The position numbers were made by a program, and so were the translations under genes. A stretch of 50,477 nt of DNA from Hyphomicrobiaceae bacterium (lineage in GTDB: Bacteria > Pseudomonadota > Alphaproteobacteria > Rhizobiales > Hyphomicrobiaceae): NCBI GenBank assembly GCA_025359185.1, contig JANYHF010000039.1:1-50477 (forward strand), read 5' to 3'. Below, in pieces: positions 16,066 through 24,812 of this stretch (position 1 is its first letter; every line of letters starts with the position of its first letter). Below the pieces are notes generated by a model that saw only the letters and a list, made by a program, of their open reading frames with translations, was not told the DNA's origin and searched no databases.

Positions 16066-18108
16066 ATGCAAGCGTCCCACGACGATATTGATCTTTCAAC
16101 GTTGTTTGCGGCCATAAAGCGGAATCTGTTCCGGCTTCTGGTCACGACGGGGCTTGCCGGGTCGTTGACCTACGGCGCGCTCTGCCTGGTGCCGCCGAGC
16201 TATAAATCCACCGCACAGATCATCTTGCAGCCCTCGTCGTCGAGCCTGCTGCGGCTGCGCAGCCAGGAAAGCGCCAGCCCGGATGCCAAGGTTGATGAAG
16301 GCGAGGTGGCCAGCCAAGCCGAAGTGATCCGCTCGCGCGATCTGTTGCGCAAGGTCGTCGCCGCCGAGCATCTCGATCAGCTGCCGGACTATAATCCTGC
16401 GCTTCCTGGCCGTGCTCTTGCCGACCGCCTTTTGGGCCTGTTTTCCGGGTCCATGTCCAGCATGGAGCCCATGGAACGGGCTCTGACGGTCTTACAGCAG
16501 AATGTGCGCGTGGGCGAAGTGCCCAAAACGCGGCTGATCAACATCGATGTGACGGCCCGCAGTCCGGCGCTGGCGGCTAAACTGGCCAATGAGCTGGCGC
16601 AAGCCTATCTGGAAAACAACCGTTCCGGCCAGATCAAGGACGCGAGCGAGGCGACAACGTGGCTCGGCAGCAATATGGCGGACGTGAAGGCCCAGGCTGA
16701 AGCCGCCGAGACCGCGCTGGAAAGGTTCCGCGCCCAATCGGGCCTGCTGTCGGGGCAGAACAATGTCACGTTGAACAACCAGCAGCTGTCGGAGCTGAAC
16801 ACCCAGCTCACCCAGGCGACGGCCGCGCGCACCGAGGCCGAGGCCCGCTCCCACATCATCCACGATATGGTTGCCAGCGGCCGGGTCGAGAGTTCGCAGG
16901 ACGTGGTCAAATCGGCCAACATGCAGCAGCTGTTCCAGCAAAAGCTGCGCGTCGAGCGCGATATTGCCGAGCTGTCAGCGACGCTGCTGCCCGGCCATCC
17001 CCGAATGCAGCAGTTGACGGCGCAACTCAAAATCGCGGGCGAAGGCTTGCGCGAGGAGGCCAAGCGGGTTGCGGCCGGCATCGATGACGATTTGAAAATT
17101 GCCGCGGCGCGCGAGCAGGCGTTGCAGGCCAGCATCGTGCGGCTGACCGAGACGGAACTCAAATCCAGCGAGTCGCAGGCCCAACTCAGCAGCCTCGAAC
17201 GCGAGGTACAATCCAAGCGCAACACCTATGATCTGCTACTGCAACGCTTGGGCGAGGCCAGCAACCGGCGCGACCGGGCGTCCGTGTCGGCGCTTGCGGG
17301 CCTCAACGAAAGCGCTTCGCCATCAAGTGTGCCCGATAGCCCCAAGAAGACGCAAATGACGCTGTTTGCGGCGGGCGCGGCATTCCTGCTGGGGTTGGTC
17401 ATTGTCATCACGCGGGAACTTTTGGGCGGTGGCGTGCGGCCTGCGATGGTTGTGGCGGCGCCAGCGCAGGCAGCGCCAGCTTCTTCCACGCCTCGGATAA
17501 AGGATGGCCGTGCGTTGGCCAAATTCGTTGCCGCCCGCGCCAAGGCGACCGGAACCTGCCGGACGCTGATCACCGGCGAAACGCAGATGCAAGACGCGCG
17601 GCCCGCCGCCTATGACCTTGCACGCCAGTTGACGGGCGCTGGCGCCAGCGTAGTGCTGGTGGACTGGTCGCAAGGCGCTGACGGATCACCTGGGCTATGG
17701 GAATTGGCGACAGGCACCGCCTCGTTCGAACGGGTGCTGCACTCTGATCCGCACGGAGCCGGGCACTACATTGGCCCCGGCGCAGCCGGTGCAACCGCGA
17801 GCCTTCGGTCGTGTGGCGCCAGCCTTGAGCAGGTGTTTGACGCTCTCGACGCTATTTGCCAGCATGTCATCGTGGTGGCTGACCGGGCCCGCGCCAAGGA
17901 TGTGCTGGAAGCTCTCGATGGCCGGTTCGGCGCTGCAGCCATCGTTGGCGAGCCGGGCCGTGAACCCCGAGCGCCTACTGAAGGCGGCATTCTGGGCTAT
18001 GATGTCCCCGATCTGGCCGTTGCGTGGCTGGAGCCAGCTAAGTCTGCCTCCGCCAGCAGCCGGTTTTCGCGCCCGCAGGCCGCACAATTCGATGCGGCGA
18101 CAGCCTGA
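16066..18108 (+). CDS. Wzz/ExoP-like polysaccharide co-polymerase with a degenerate BY-kinase domain
   Basis: A 680-residue inner-membrane protein. It has a first membrane segment at about 22-42, a Wzz domain (about 10-110), a long periplasmic coiled coil (about 180-400), a second membrane segment at about 427-447 (LFAAGAAFLLGLVIVIT) and a cytoplasmic domain from about 480. The last part resembles a bacterial tyrosine kinase (LVDWSQ at the Walker A' place), but the Walker A P-loop is missing (LITGETQMQDARPAAYD) and no tyrosine cluster is seen at the C-terminus. It therefore probably sets chain length without autophosphorylation. Divergent from the Wza-like gene. Confidence 0.88.
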   Translation: MQASHDDIDLSTLFAAIKRNLFRLLVTTGLAGSLTYGALCLVPPSYKSTAQIILQPSSSSLLRLRSQESASPDAKVDEGEVASQAEVIRSRDLLRKVVAAEHLDQLPDYNPALPGRALADRLLGLFSGSMSSMEPMERALTVLQQNVRVGEVPKTRLINIDVTARSPALAAKLANELAQAYLENNRSGQIKDASEATTWLGSNMADVKAQAEAAETALERFRAQSGLLSGQNNVTLNNQQLSELNTQLTQATAARTEAEARSHIIHDMVASGRVESSQDVVKSANMQQLFQQKLRVERDIAELSATLLPGHPRMQQLTAQLKIAGEGLREEAKRVAAGIDDDLKIAAAREQALQASIVRLTETELKSSESQAQLSSLEREVQSKRNTYDLLLQRLGEASNRRDRASVSALAGLNESASPSSVPDSPKKTQMTLFAAGAAFLLGLVIVITRELLGGGVRPAMVVAAPAQAAPASSTPRIKDGRALAKFVAARAKATGTCRTLITGETQMQDARPAAYDLARQLTGAGASVVLVDWSQGADGSPGLWELATGTASFERVLHSDPHGAGHYIGPGAAGATASLRSCGASLEQVFDALDAICQHVIVVADRARAKDVLEALDGRFGAAAIVGEPGREPRAPTEGGILGYDVPDLAVAWLEPAKSASASSRFSRPQAAQFDAATA

Positions 18109-18154
18109 TTTGGCGGAGCAGCCCCGCTTTTTGCAAATGGTGCAATGCGGGAGG

Positions 18155-18184
18155 TTGACAATTCCCATGAGCTTCCGCTAGATA
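18155..18184 (+). promoter_or_regulatory. Predicted promoter of the TetR-RND operon
   Basis: TTGACA (18155-18160), 18-base spacer, TAGATA (18179-18184). The -10 directly abuts the 32-bp palindrome, a classical repression layout. The resulting leader would be about 105 bases before ATG 18297. Confidence 0.55.
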
Positions 18185-18215
18185 GCGAACGTTCGTTCGC
18201 GAATGAATGTTCGCT
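18184..18215. promoter_or_regulatory. 32-bp palindromic operator, probable TetR site
   Basis: The half-sites 18184-18199 (AGCGAACGTTCGTTCG) and 18200-18215 match as inverted repeats at 14 of 16 positions. It lies immediately downstream of the predicted promoter and upstream of a TetR gene heading an efflux operon, so autoregulation is likely. Confidence 0.75.
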
Positions 18216-18296
18216 CACGACCAATTCCGCCAAGAGTGATCTTGAGAGGATCGTTCGGCGTTACGCCCTCAGCGGCAAACTGGGCAAGCCCCGTCA

Positions 18297-18950
18297 ATGT
18301 CAGTTTCACATATCGATCCGGGAAGGCCCCAGGGCGCAGTTGCGACGGACACCCGTCAGCGCATACTGGAAGCGGCTATGCGCTGTTTTTGCGAGAACGG
18401 CTTCCATAGTGCCTCGATGCAGCAGATCTGCGCCGCCGCCAATATGAGCCCCGGCGGCGTCTATCGCTATTTTGCCTCCAAGGATGCGATCATCGGAGCG
18501 ATTGTGGAGCATGTGCACGAGCGCAATACCGACTACTTCAAGCGCATGACCGCGCAAGGCGCGACATTGCAGTCGTTCTTCGATGTCGGCTTTACCTGTC
18601 TGAAGGATCTCATCGAGGGCCCGGCCAGCGGTTTGTTTTGCGAAGTCTTTGCCGAAGCGCAGCGCAATCCCCAGATCCGTACGATGTTCGAGGGCAAGTG
18701 CCGCGAAGCTCATGTGATGATGCGTGACGTCTTGGCCCGGATGCAGGCCGATGGTCTCATTGACCGGTCCCTTGATGCGGATGTGGTCGGCATCATGCTG
18801 ATGGCGATCGGCGACGGGATGCTGGTCAGAACCCGGCTTGATCCCAATGTGAAATTTGATGCGCTTTGGCCAGGTCTCAAAGACCTCGTCATGCGTATGC
18901 TGCGGCCAAACACGGCCATCAGCCCCGATACAATTCTGGGGCCCCTATGA
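18297..18950 (+). CDS. TetR/AcrR-family repressor of the RND operon
   Basis: A 217-residue TetR protein. The helix-turn-helix region (about 18-65) has TRQRILEAAMRCFCENGF, SASMQQICAAANMSPGGVYRYF and SKDAIIGAI. The C-terminal domain is variable and would bind the inducer. Its stop overlaps the start of the MFP gene (ATGA at 18947-18950), so regulator, adaptor and pump form one translationally coupled operon. The 32-bp palindrome about 80 bases upstream is the likely operator. Confidence 0.92.
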   Translation: MSVSHIDPGRPQGAVATDTRQRILEAAMRCFCENGFHSASMQQICAAANMSPGGVYRYFASKDAIIGAIVEHVHERNTDYFKRMTAQGATLQSFFDVGFTCLKDLIEGPASGLFCEVFAEAQRNPQIRTMFEGKCREAHVMMRDVLARMQADGLIDRSLDADVVGIMLMAIGDGMLVRTRLDPNVKFDALWPGLKDLVMRMLRPNTAISPDTILGPL

Positions 18951-20146
18951 GTGCGGTGTGGACAATGAAACGATTAGCGGTTTTGGCGCTGGCGCTGCTG
19001 GGAGTTGTTGCGGCTGGCCCCGGTTGGGCAGCGGATGCCCCCAATCCGGCTGTCATCGAGGGGCCGACGGTGAGCGTGGTCACTGCGGGCGAGTCCGAGG
19101 TCGCTGAGCAGATCCTGGTGACAGGCACGCTGGTGCCGCGCGAGGAAGTGCTGGTCACGCCCGAAATCGACGGCCAGAGCGTCAGCGAAATCCTGGTCGA
19201 GGTCGGCGACGTGGTCACCAAGGGCCAGGTTCTAGCCCGGCTCAATCGTGACACGCTTGATGTCCAGATGGCGCAGTTCAGGGCCCAGCTGGCCCAGGCC
19301 GACGCGTCCAAAGCACAGGCGGATGCTTCGGTCGCACAGGCCAAGGCCAACAAAATTCAGGCTGCAAAATCCCTTGACCGGACCTTGGCGTTGAAGGGCA
19401 AGGGTTTCGCCACCGCTGCCAAGTTGGACCAGGATCAGTCGAGCGCCAGTGTATCCGATGCTCAGCTCGAATCCGCTGTTCGGTCCATCGACGTCGCCAT
19501 TGCCAACAAGAAGGCAATTGAAGCTCAGCGTGACCAGATCCTCTTGAAAATCGGCTACACCGAAGTGCGCGCGCCCAGCGCCGGGTTGGTCAGCCAACGG
19601 AATATCCGGCTTGGCCAGGTCGGCAGCATGGCCGCGCCGCTGCCGATGTTCCGTATCATCGCCGATGCCGATATTGAACTGGAAGCCGATGTACCCGATA
19701 CGTCGCTGCCGCGCCTGCGCAAAGGTATGATGGTTTCGGTCATTCCGGCGGGCATGACCGAAGCCGTGCAAGGCACTATCCGGCTGAAATCGCCCGAAAT
19801 CGACAAGGCGACGCGGCTCGGCCATGTCCGCATTGCGCTTGCCCATGACGACAGGCTCGCCATCGGCGCCTCGGCGCGCGGCAGTGTCGAGATCGGCCGC
19901 AAGAAAGGTGTCACGCTACCGTTGTCGGCGGTGAGCTATGACAAGACCGGCGCTTATGTGCAGGTCGTGAAAGAAAATATCGTGCGTACACAGCGGGTCG
20001 AAGTCGGCCTGCGCGGCGCGCAAAAGGCAGAAATTGCAAGCGGACTTACCGCCGGTGATCAGGTGATCGCCCGTGCCGGTACGTTCGTTAGGGATGGCGA
20101 CCGGGTGAAACCCGTGGCAGCGCCCGCCCAGGAGGCATCGCAATGA
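18947..20146 (+). CDS. RND efflux periplasmic adaptor (MFP)
   Basis: A 399-residue adaptor from ATG 18947, chosen because it overlaps the TetR stop as ATGA; ATG 18965 (MKRLAVLALALLGVV) also gives a good signal peptide. It has a lipoyl-like half (EVLVTPEIDGQSVSEILVEV), an Ala/Gln-rich helical hairpin (about 105-195), the second lipoyl half (YTEVRAPSAGLVSQRNIRLG) and a beta-barrel plus membrane-proximal domain. No lipobox cysteine is seen, so it is probably soluble or retains its anchor. It links the RND pump to an outer-membrane channel not encoded here. Confidence 0.92.
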   Translation: MSAVWTMKRLAVLALALLGVVAAGPGWAADAPNPAVIEGPTVSVVTAGESEVAEQILVTGTLVPREEVLVTPEIDGQSVSEILVEVGDVVTKGQVLARLNRDTLDVQMAQFRAQLAQADASKAQADASVAQAKANKIQAAKSLDRTLALKGKGFATAAKLDQDQSSASVSDAQLESAVRSIDVAIANKKAIEAQRDQILLKIGYTEVRAPSAGLVSQRNIRLGQVGSMAAPLPMFRIIADADIELEADVPDTSLPRLRKGMMVSVIPAGMTEAVQGTIRLKSPEIDKATRLGHVRIALAHDDRLAIGASARGSVEIGRKKGVTLPLSAVSYDKTGAYVQVVKENIVRTQRVEVGLRGAQKAEIASGLTAGDQVIARAGTFVRDGDRVKPVAAPAQEASQ

Positions 20147-23100
20147 ACTTCAACTTCTCCGCCTGGTCGATCCGGCAACCCATTCCGGCATTGGTTCTGT
20201 TCGTTGTGCTGATGGCGCTTGGTATCACCACGTTCCGCAACATGGCGGTGACACGCTTCCCCAATATCGACGTACCCGTCGTGCTGGTGCAGGTCGGCCA
20301 ATCAGGCGCGGCACCTTCAGAATTGCGCAATCAGGTGACCAAGAAAGTCGAGGATGCGATCGCCAGCATCACTGGCGTCAAGCATGTGAATTCGACGATC
20401 ATCGATGGCATGTCGACGACGGCGGCCGAGTTCCTGTTTGAGGTGAACACGGATCGCGCCGTTAACGACGTGAAGGACGCCATCGCGCGCATTCGCGGCG
20501 ACTTGCCTCGCGGCATCGACGAGCCAGTGGTCAGCCGCGTCGATGTTGAAGGCCAGGCCATCATTACTTTTACGGCTGAAGCCCCGGCGATGACGCTGGA
20601 GCAGTTGTCCTGGCATGTCGACGATGTCATGATCCGCGAAATCCAAAGCCTCAAGGGCGTCGGCCGCGTCGAGCGCTATGGCGGCGTGCGGCGCGAAATC
20701 CGCGTCGCGCTGGACCCGGCACGGCTTGCTGCCCTGGGCGTGACTGCGGCCGACGTGAACCAGCAGCTGCTGCTCACCAACGCCGACCTTGCGGGCGGGC
20801 GTGGCGAAGTCGGTGGCCAGGAACAATCGATCCGCACGCTTGGCGGCGCGAAATCCGTGGCCGATCTGGCCGCGACCAAGATCGTCATCCCTGGCGGGCG
20901 CGAAATGCGCCTGGAGGAACTCGGCACAGTCACCGATTCGGCCGAAGAAGCCCGCTACTTTGCTCGCCGCGACGGTCAGCCTGCGGTCGCCTTCGCCATC
21001 TTCCGCGCCAAGGGTGCGAGCGATGTCTCCGTGTCGCGGCTGATCGATGTCAAGATTGCCGAGATCGAAAAGACCTATCCAGACGTCAAGCTCACCAAGA
21101 TCGACAACTCCGTCGGCTATACCTTCGGCAACTACGAAGCCGCCATGGCCACACTGATCGAAGGCGCCTTGCTTGCGGTGCTTGTCGTCTTCCTGTTCCT
21201 GCGTAACTGGCGCGCAACGGTGATCGCCGCCATCGCGCTGCCCTTGTCGATCATCCCCACTTATTGGGCGATGCAGGCCATGGGCTTCTCGCTCAACCTC
21301 GTGTCGCTGCTGGCCCTGACGCTGGCGACAGGTATCCTGGTTGACGACGCCATCGTCGAAATTGAGAACATCGCGCGGCACATGCGGATGGGCAAATCGG
21401 CCTATCGCGCGTCCATCGATGGCGCCGACGAGATTGGCCTCGCGGTCATCGCGATTTCGTTCACGATCATCGCCATTTTCGCGCCGGTCAGCTTCATGGG
21501 CGGCATCGCCGGGCAGTATTTCAAGCAGTTCGGGTTGACGGTCGCGGTCGCGGTGTTCATTTCGCTGCTGGTCGCCCGGCTGATCACGCCGATGCTGGCC
21601 GCCTATTTCATGGGCGGCGGGCCGATTGTCGACCACGAAAGCCGTGACGGCCCGCTGGCCCGAGCTTACGGGGCTTTTCTGCGCTTCACGCTTCGTCACA
21701 AGATTATCAGTCTGCTGGTCGGCGCGGGCCTGTTCTACGGCTCGCTGCAAAGCGTCAGCCTGCTGCCGCAGGGCTTCATCCCTGAGGGCGATGAATCCCG
21801 CTCGACACTCTCGGTCGAATTGCCGCCCGGCTCGCGCCTGGAGGATACGCGCAACACCACCGATTCGATGGTCGCGCGCATCCGTGGGTTGCCGGAGGTG
21901 ACCTCGGTGTTCACATTGGGCGGGGCCGGGGTCAAGGGTGCTGGCGAAGTCCGCCAGGCCATCATGATCGTGCGCTATGTGCCCAAGACCGAGCGCCGCC
22001 TCACACAAAAGCAGCTTGAAGTGAAGATCGGCGAGATGATGAAGGACGTGCCGGACACGCGCATCTACTACGCCAACGACCGGGGCGACCGGCAGCTGCA
22101 GATGACAGTGAAGGCGTCGGACACGGAATCGCTCGCCGCTGGGTCGGCAATCGTCGAATCCGCAATACGCAGCTTGCCTGAGACGGCGAACGTGAATGCA
22201 GGTACAGGCCTCGACCGGCCCGAAATCCGCGTCCGCCCGCGCTTTGACGAGGCCGCGCGTCTCGGGGTCGCGCCCGAGCAGATCGCGCAGATCGTCCGCA
22301 TCGCCACCATCGGCGACGTTGGCGCCAACCTTGCGAAATTCACGGCTGGCGACCGGCTGGTGCCAATCCGCGTGCAGCTGGCTGAAGATGCCCGTGCCGA
22401 TTTGCGCACGTTGCAATCGTTGCGGATACGCACGGGCGCAGGGGCATCAGTGCCGCTGTCCGAGGTCGCCGACATCAGTTTTGGCCAGGGGCCGTCGTCC
22501 ATCGAACGGCACGACCGGCATGACAGCGTCGTCATCGGCGCCGATCTAGCCAAGGGCGCGCAGGTGGGCGATGTCGCCGCCAAGATCAAGGCGTTGCCGG
22601 CATTGAAGACCTTGCCTGCTGGCGTCTCTCTCGAAGAGAGCGGCGATGCCGAAATCCAGGGCGAGGTGTTCGGTGGTTTTGCCACGGCGATGGGCTTTGG
22701 TCTGATGATGGTGTTCGGTCTGCTGGTGCTGCTGTTTGGTAACCTCCTGCAGCCGGTGACCATCCTGGCTTCGCTGCCTTTGGCCATCGGCGGCGTGATT
22801 GGCGCCCTGCTGATCACGGGCAATGCCATCTCCATGCCCGTCGTTATCGGTATCCTGATGCTGATGGGTATCGTCACCAAGAACGCCATTCTTCTGGTCG
22901 ATTTCGCGGTTGAGCGGGTGAAGCACGGCATGAGCCGGTTCGACGCCATTGTGGATGCCGGTATGAAGCGCGCGCGGCCGATCATCATGACCACCATCGC
23001 CATGGTGGCAGGTATGGTGCCAACAGCGCTTGGCCACGGCGAAGGCGGCGAATTCCGTGCCCCCATGGCCATCGCTGTGATCGGTGGACTGCTGGTCTCA

Positions 23101-23385
23101 ACGGTGCTGTCGCTGGTGTTCGTCCCGTCGTTCTATCTGGTCATGGAGATCATCAGCAGCTTCTTTGCCTGGATGTTCCGCCCGCTGATCGGAAAGGTGG
23201 ATGAGTCACCAGCCTACGTTGCGGCGAACACGGCGCAGACGCACGAACCAGCTTCCGCGACGGTACCCGCGCCCTCGACTGCCGCCTTCGACGCCGTCAT
23301 CGAGGCCCTTGGCATCGGCGGTCCACCGCCACTGCCGCAATCGGCCGAGCCGGTGCAGCAGCCCCGGCGGATCGCGGCGGAGTAG
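20143..23385 (+). CDS. RND-family multidrug efflux transporter (AcrB/MexF-like)
   Basis: A 1080-residue inner-membrane pump of normal HAE1 length. It has the N-terminal membrane segment (IPALVLFVVLMALGIT), two large periplasmic loops and 12 membrane segments. Proton-relay residues are present: the Asp pair in TGILVDDAIVEIEN (TM4) and the Lys in GIVTKNAILLVDF (TM10). The start overlaps the MFP stop as ATGA. The C-terminal 60 residues after the last membrane segment are Pro/Ala-rich and not conserved. Substrate class cannot be read. The pump is probably silent until the TetR ligand is present. Confidence 0.94.
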   Translation: MNFNFSAWSIRQPIPALVLFVVLMALGITTFRNMAVTRFPNIDVPVVLVQVGQSGAAPSELRNQVTKKVEDAIASITGVKHVNSTIIDGMSTTAAEFLFEVNTDRAVNDVKDAIARIRGDLPRGIDEPVVSRVDVEGQAIITFTAEAPAMTLEQLSWHVDDVMIREIQSLKGVGRVERYGGVRREIRVALDPARLAALGVTAADVNQQLLLTNADLAGGRGEVGGQEQSIRTLGGAKSVADLAATKIVIPGGREMRLEELGTVTDSAEEARYFARRDGQPAVAFAIFRAKGASDVSVSRLIDVKIAEIEKTYPDVKLTKIDNSVGYTFGNYEAAMATLIEGALLAVLVVFLFLRNWRATVIAAIALPLSIIPTYWAMQAMGFSLNLVSLLALTLATGILVDDAIVEIENIARHMRMGKSAYRASIDGADEIGLAVIAISFTIIAIFAPVSFMGGIAGQYFKQFGLTVAVAVFISLLVARLITPMLAAYFMGGGPIVDHESRDGPLARAYGAFLRFTLRHKIISLLVGAGLFYGSLQSVSLLPQGFIPEGDESRSTLSVELPPGSRLEDTRNTTDSMVARIRGLPEVTSVFTLGGAGVKGAGEVRQAIMIVRYVPKTERRLTQKQLEVKIGEMMKDVPDTRIYYANDRGDRQLQMTVKASDTESLAAGSAIVESAIRSLPETANVNAGTGLDRPEIRVRPRFDEAARLGVAPEQIAQIVRIATIGDVGANLAKFTAGDRLVPIRVQLAEDARADLRTLQSLRIRTGAGASVPLSEVADISFGQGPSSIERHDRHDSVVIGADLAKGAQVGDVAAKIKALPALKTLPAGVSLEESGDAEIQGEVFGGFATAMGFGLMMVFGLLVLLFGNLLQPVTILASLPLAIGGVIGALLITGNAISMPVVIGILMLMGIVTKNAILLVDFAVERVKHGMSRFDAIVDAGMKRARPIIMTTIAMVAGMVPTALGHGEGGEFRAPMAIAVIGGLLVSTVLSLVFVPSFYLVMEIISSFFAWMFRPLIGKVDESPAYVAANTAQTHEPASATVPAPSTAAFDAVIEALGIGGPPPLPQSAEPVQQPRRIAAE

Positions 23386-23400
23386 CGGCGACCGATCAGC

Positions 23401-23442
23401 TTCGTCATCCCGGATGCGCTGCACCGCGCGCGGGATGACGAA
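23401..23442. repeat. 11-bp-stem palindrome after the RND gene
   Basis: TTCGTCATCCC (23401-23411) pairs perfectly with GGGATGACGAA (23432-23442); the loop also contains GCGC-rich pairing. The form CGTCATCCC...GGGATGACG is that of intergenic palindromes widespread in alphaproteobacteria. It could end the efflux transcript but lacks a T run. Confidence 0.65.
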
Positions 23443-23480
23443 CCTCGTTCGTGTTTGCCCAGTCAAGAGACCCACAAACG

Positions 23481-23502
23481 AAAAGGGCCCCGCGAAGGGC
23501 CC
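23481..23502 (-). terminator. ctrA terminator
   Basis: On the minus strand GGGCCC-TTCGCG-GGGCCC is followed by TTTTCG, a compact intrinsic terminator 29 bases after the ctrA stop. Confidence 0.7.
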
Positions 23503-23530
23503 CCCAGTAACATGCGGATGAAAGTGCAGC

Positions 23531-24229
23531 TTACGCAGCTTCCGACGACGTGTCCTCAGGGTTGCGCAGCACATAGCCACGGCCCCAGACGGTCTCGATG
23601 TAATGCATCCCGCCGGTTGCCGCTGCGAGCTTTTTGCGCAGCTTGCAGATGAACACGTCAATGATCTTGAGTTCCGGCTCGTCCATGCCGCCATAGAGGT
23701 GGTTGAGGAACATTTCTTTGGTGAGGGTCGTGCCCTTGCGGAGCGAGAGTAGCTCCAGCATCTGATATTCCTTGCCCGTCAGATGCACGCGTTGGGCGTT
23801 CACTTCGACGGTCTTGGTGTCGAGATTGACGGTGAGATCGCCGGTCTGGATAACCGACTGTGCGTGGCCCTTGGACCGGCGCACAATGGCGTGGATGCGA
23901 GCGACCAGCTCGTCCTTGTGGAACGGCTTGGTCATATAGTCGTCAGCGCCGACGCCCAGACCCTTCACCTTGTCTTCGATCCCCGCAAGGCCCGAAAGAA
24001 TAAGGATTGGCGTTGCAACCTTGCTCACACGGAGCGTCTTCAAGACTTCATAGCCGCTCATATCGGGCAGGCCGAGATCCAGCAGAATGATATCGTAGTC
24101 ATAAAGCTTACCAAGGTCGACCCCCTCTTCCCCGAGGTCGGTCGTGTACACATTGAACCCTTCGGACTGTAGCATCAACTCGATGCTCTGCGCTGTCGCG
24201 CTCTCGTCCTCAATGAGTAGGACCCTCAT
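23531..24229 (-). CDS. ctrA: Cell-cycle response regulator CtrA
   Basis: A 232-residue OmpR/PhoB-type regulator that is clearly CtrA. Receiver domain 1-120 has the acidic pair Glu7/Asp8, phosphoacceptor Asp51 ([14 protein letters not shown]), the switch Ser in LILSG and Lys in [10 protein letters not shown]. The DNA-binding domain (about 125-225) has the CtrA-specific [17 protein letters not shown] and [20 protein letters not shown], ending in VWGRGYVLR. In alphaproteobacteria CtrA silences replication origins and drives division, motility and cell-type genes. The C-terminal Ala-Ala matches the ClpXP degradation signal known for Caulobacter CtrA. The gene sits alone with a terminator behind it and a long promoter region ahead. 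Confidence 0.97.
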   Translation of the reverse strand: MRVLLIEDESATAQSIELMLQSEGFNVYTTDLGEEGVDLGKLYDYDIILLDLGLPDMSGYEVLKTLRVSKVATPILILSGLAGIEDKVKGLGVGADDYMTKPFHKDELVARIHAIVRRSKGHAQSVIQTGDLTVNLDTKTVEVNAQRVHLTGKEYQMLELLSLRKGTTLTKEMFLNHLYGGMDEPELKIIDVFICKLRKKLAAATGGMHYIETVWGRGYVLRNPEDTSSEAA

Positions 24230-24812
24230 GCCCGTTTTCCTTGTTCGCTTAGCCTAGCTGCCCCGCTGACTGTCTCATGCGATGGCGGCGCATGACCCAA
24301 TCAGATTAACCGTCAATGACCAAGTTAAGCCGCAATAGTTAACAAAACCGAAATATTACCGCCGTGTTTCACTTTGCCATGCGAGCTCAGTCACGCTTAT
24401 GCAACGCACATGACACAACGCCCAGAAACAGTGGATTTCCGCCGTCAGGGCACAGTTCTGCGCAGGCCGAAGACACCATGTTCCGGCTTCCGGTAACCCA
24501 AAAATGAGTTGCAAGCCCCCCGGCTCCAGCACATGATCCGCCGCACACGACTCAACGGGCGGAAAGAGCCGCCTATTGTGTCAATGCCATGCAACGAATC
24601 ATTCTGTGGACAAAAGCTACCAGATTTCGAGCGGCCGCTATAGAGCTGCGGCGGAATAAAGGCATCCATCTATGGCCGCAGCGCCATGCCGTTGGTTTAC
24701 TGGGACTTAATGGGTCTGGTGTAGCTTTCACCATGGCTGAGGTTGGTTTTTCCGGGTTGGCATCGCATTTGCACCGGAACTGGCGTTCGCATGTTGCATG
24801 GAGTACCTGGTT
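24230..24812. promoter_or_regulatory. Long divergent regulatory region between ctrA and fliJ
   Basis: 583 bases without a convincing gene. Bases 24300-24360 are AT-rich and hold three TTAA cores (24306, 24325, 24339), two of them in the TTAAC form, resembling CtrA half-sites, but the spacing is not the canonical seven bases. One GANTC site (GACTC, 24549-24553) could be methylated by CcrM. A sigma-54-like promoter lies at the fliJ end. An open frame at 24589-24816 has no protein-like features. Confidence 0.5.
24757..24773 (+). promoter_or_regulatory. Sigma-54-type (-24/-12) promoter for fliJ
   Basis: TTGGCATCGCATTTGCA has the invariant GG (24759-24760) and GC (24771-24772) separated by exactly ten bases and matches the RpoN consensus at most positions. 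It lies 40 bases before the fliJ start. RpoN-driven flagellar genes are known in Caulobacter. Confidence 0.6.

Noticed and set aside
20317-22416. Very long open frame (699 codons) on the minus strand inside the RND gene
   Set aside because: It lies entirely opposite a certain RND pump gene, has a His/Asp/Arg-rich composition with no domain, and is a known artefact of high-GC codon use.
24306-24343. Canonical CtrA box TTAA-N7-TTAA
   Set aside because: The TTAA cores are separated by 15 and 10 bases, not seven, so only half-site status can be claimed.
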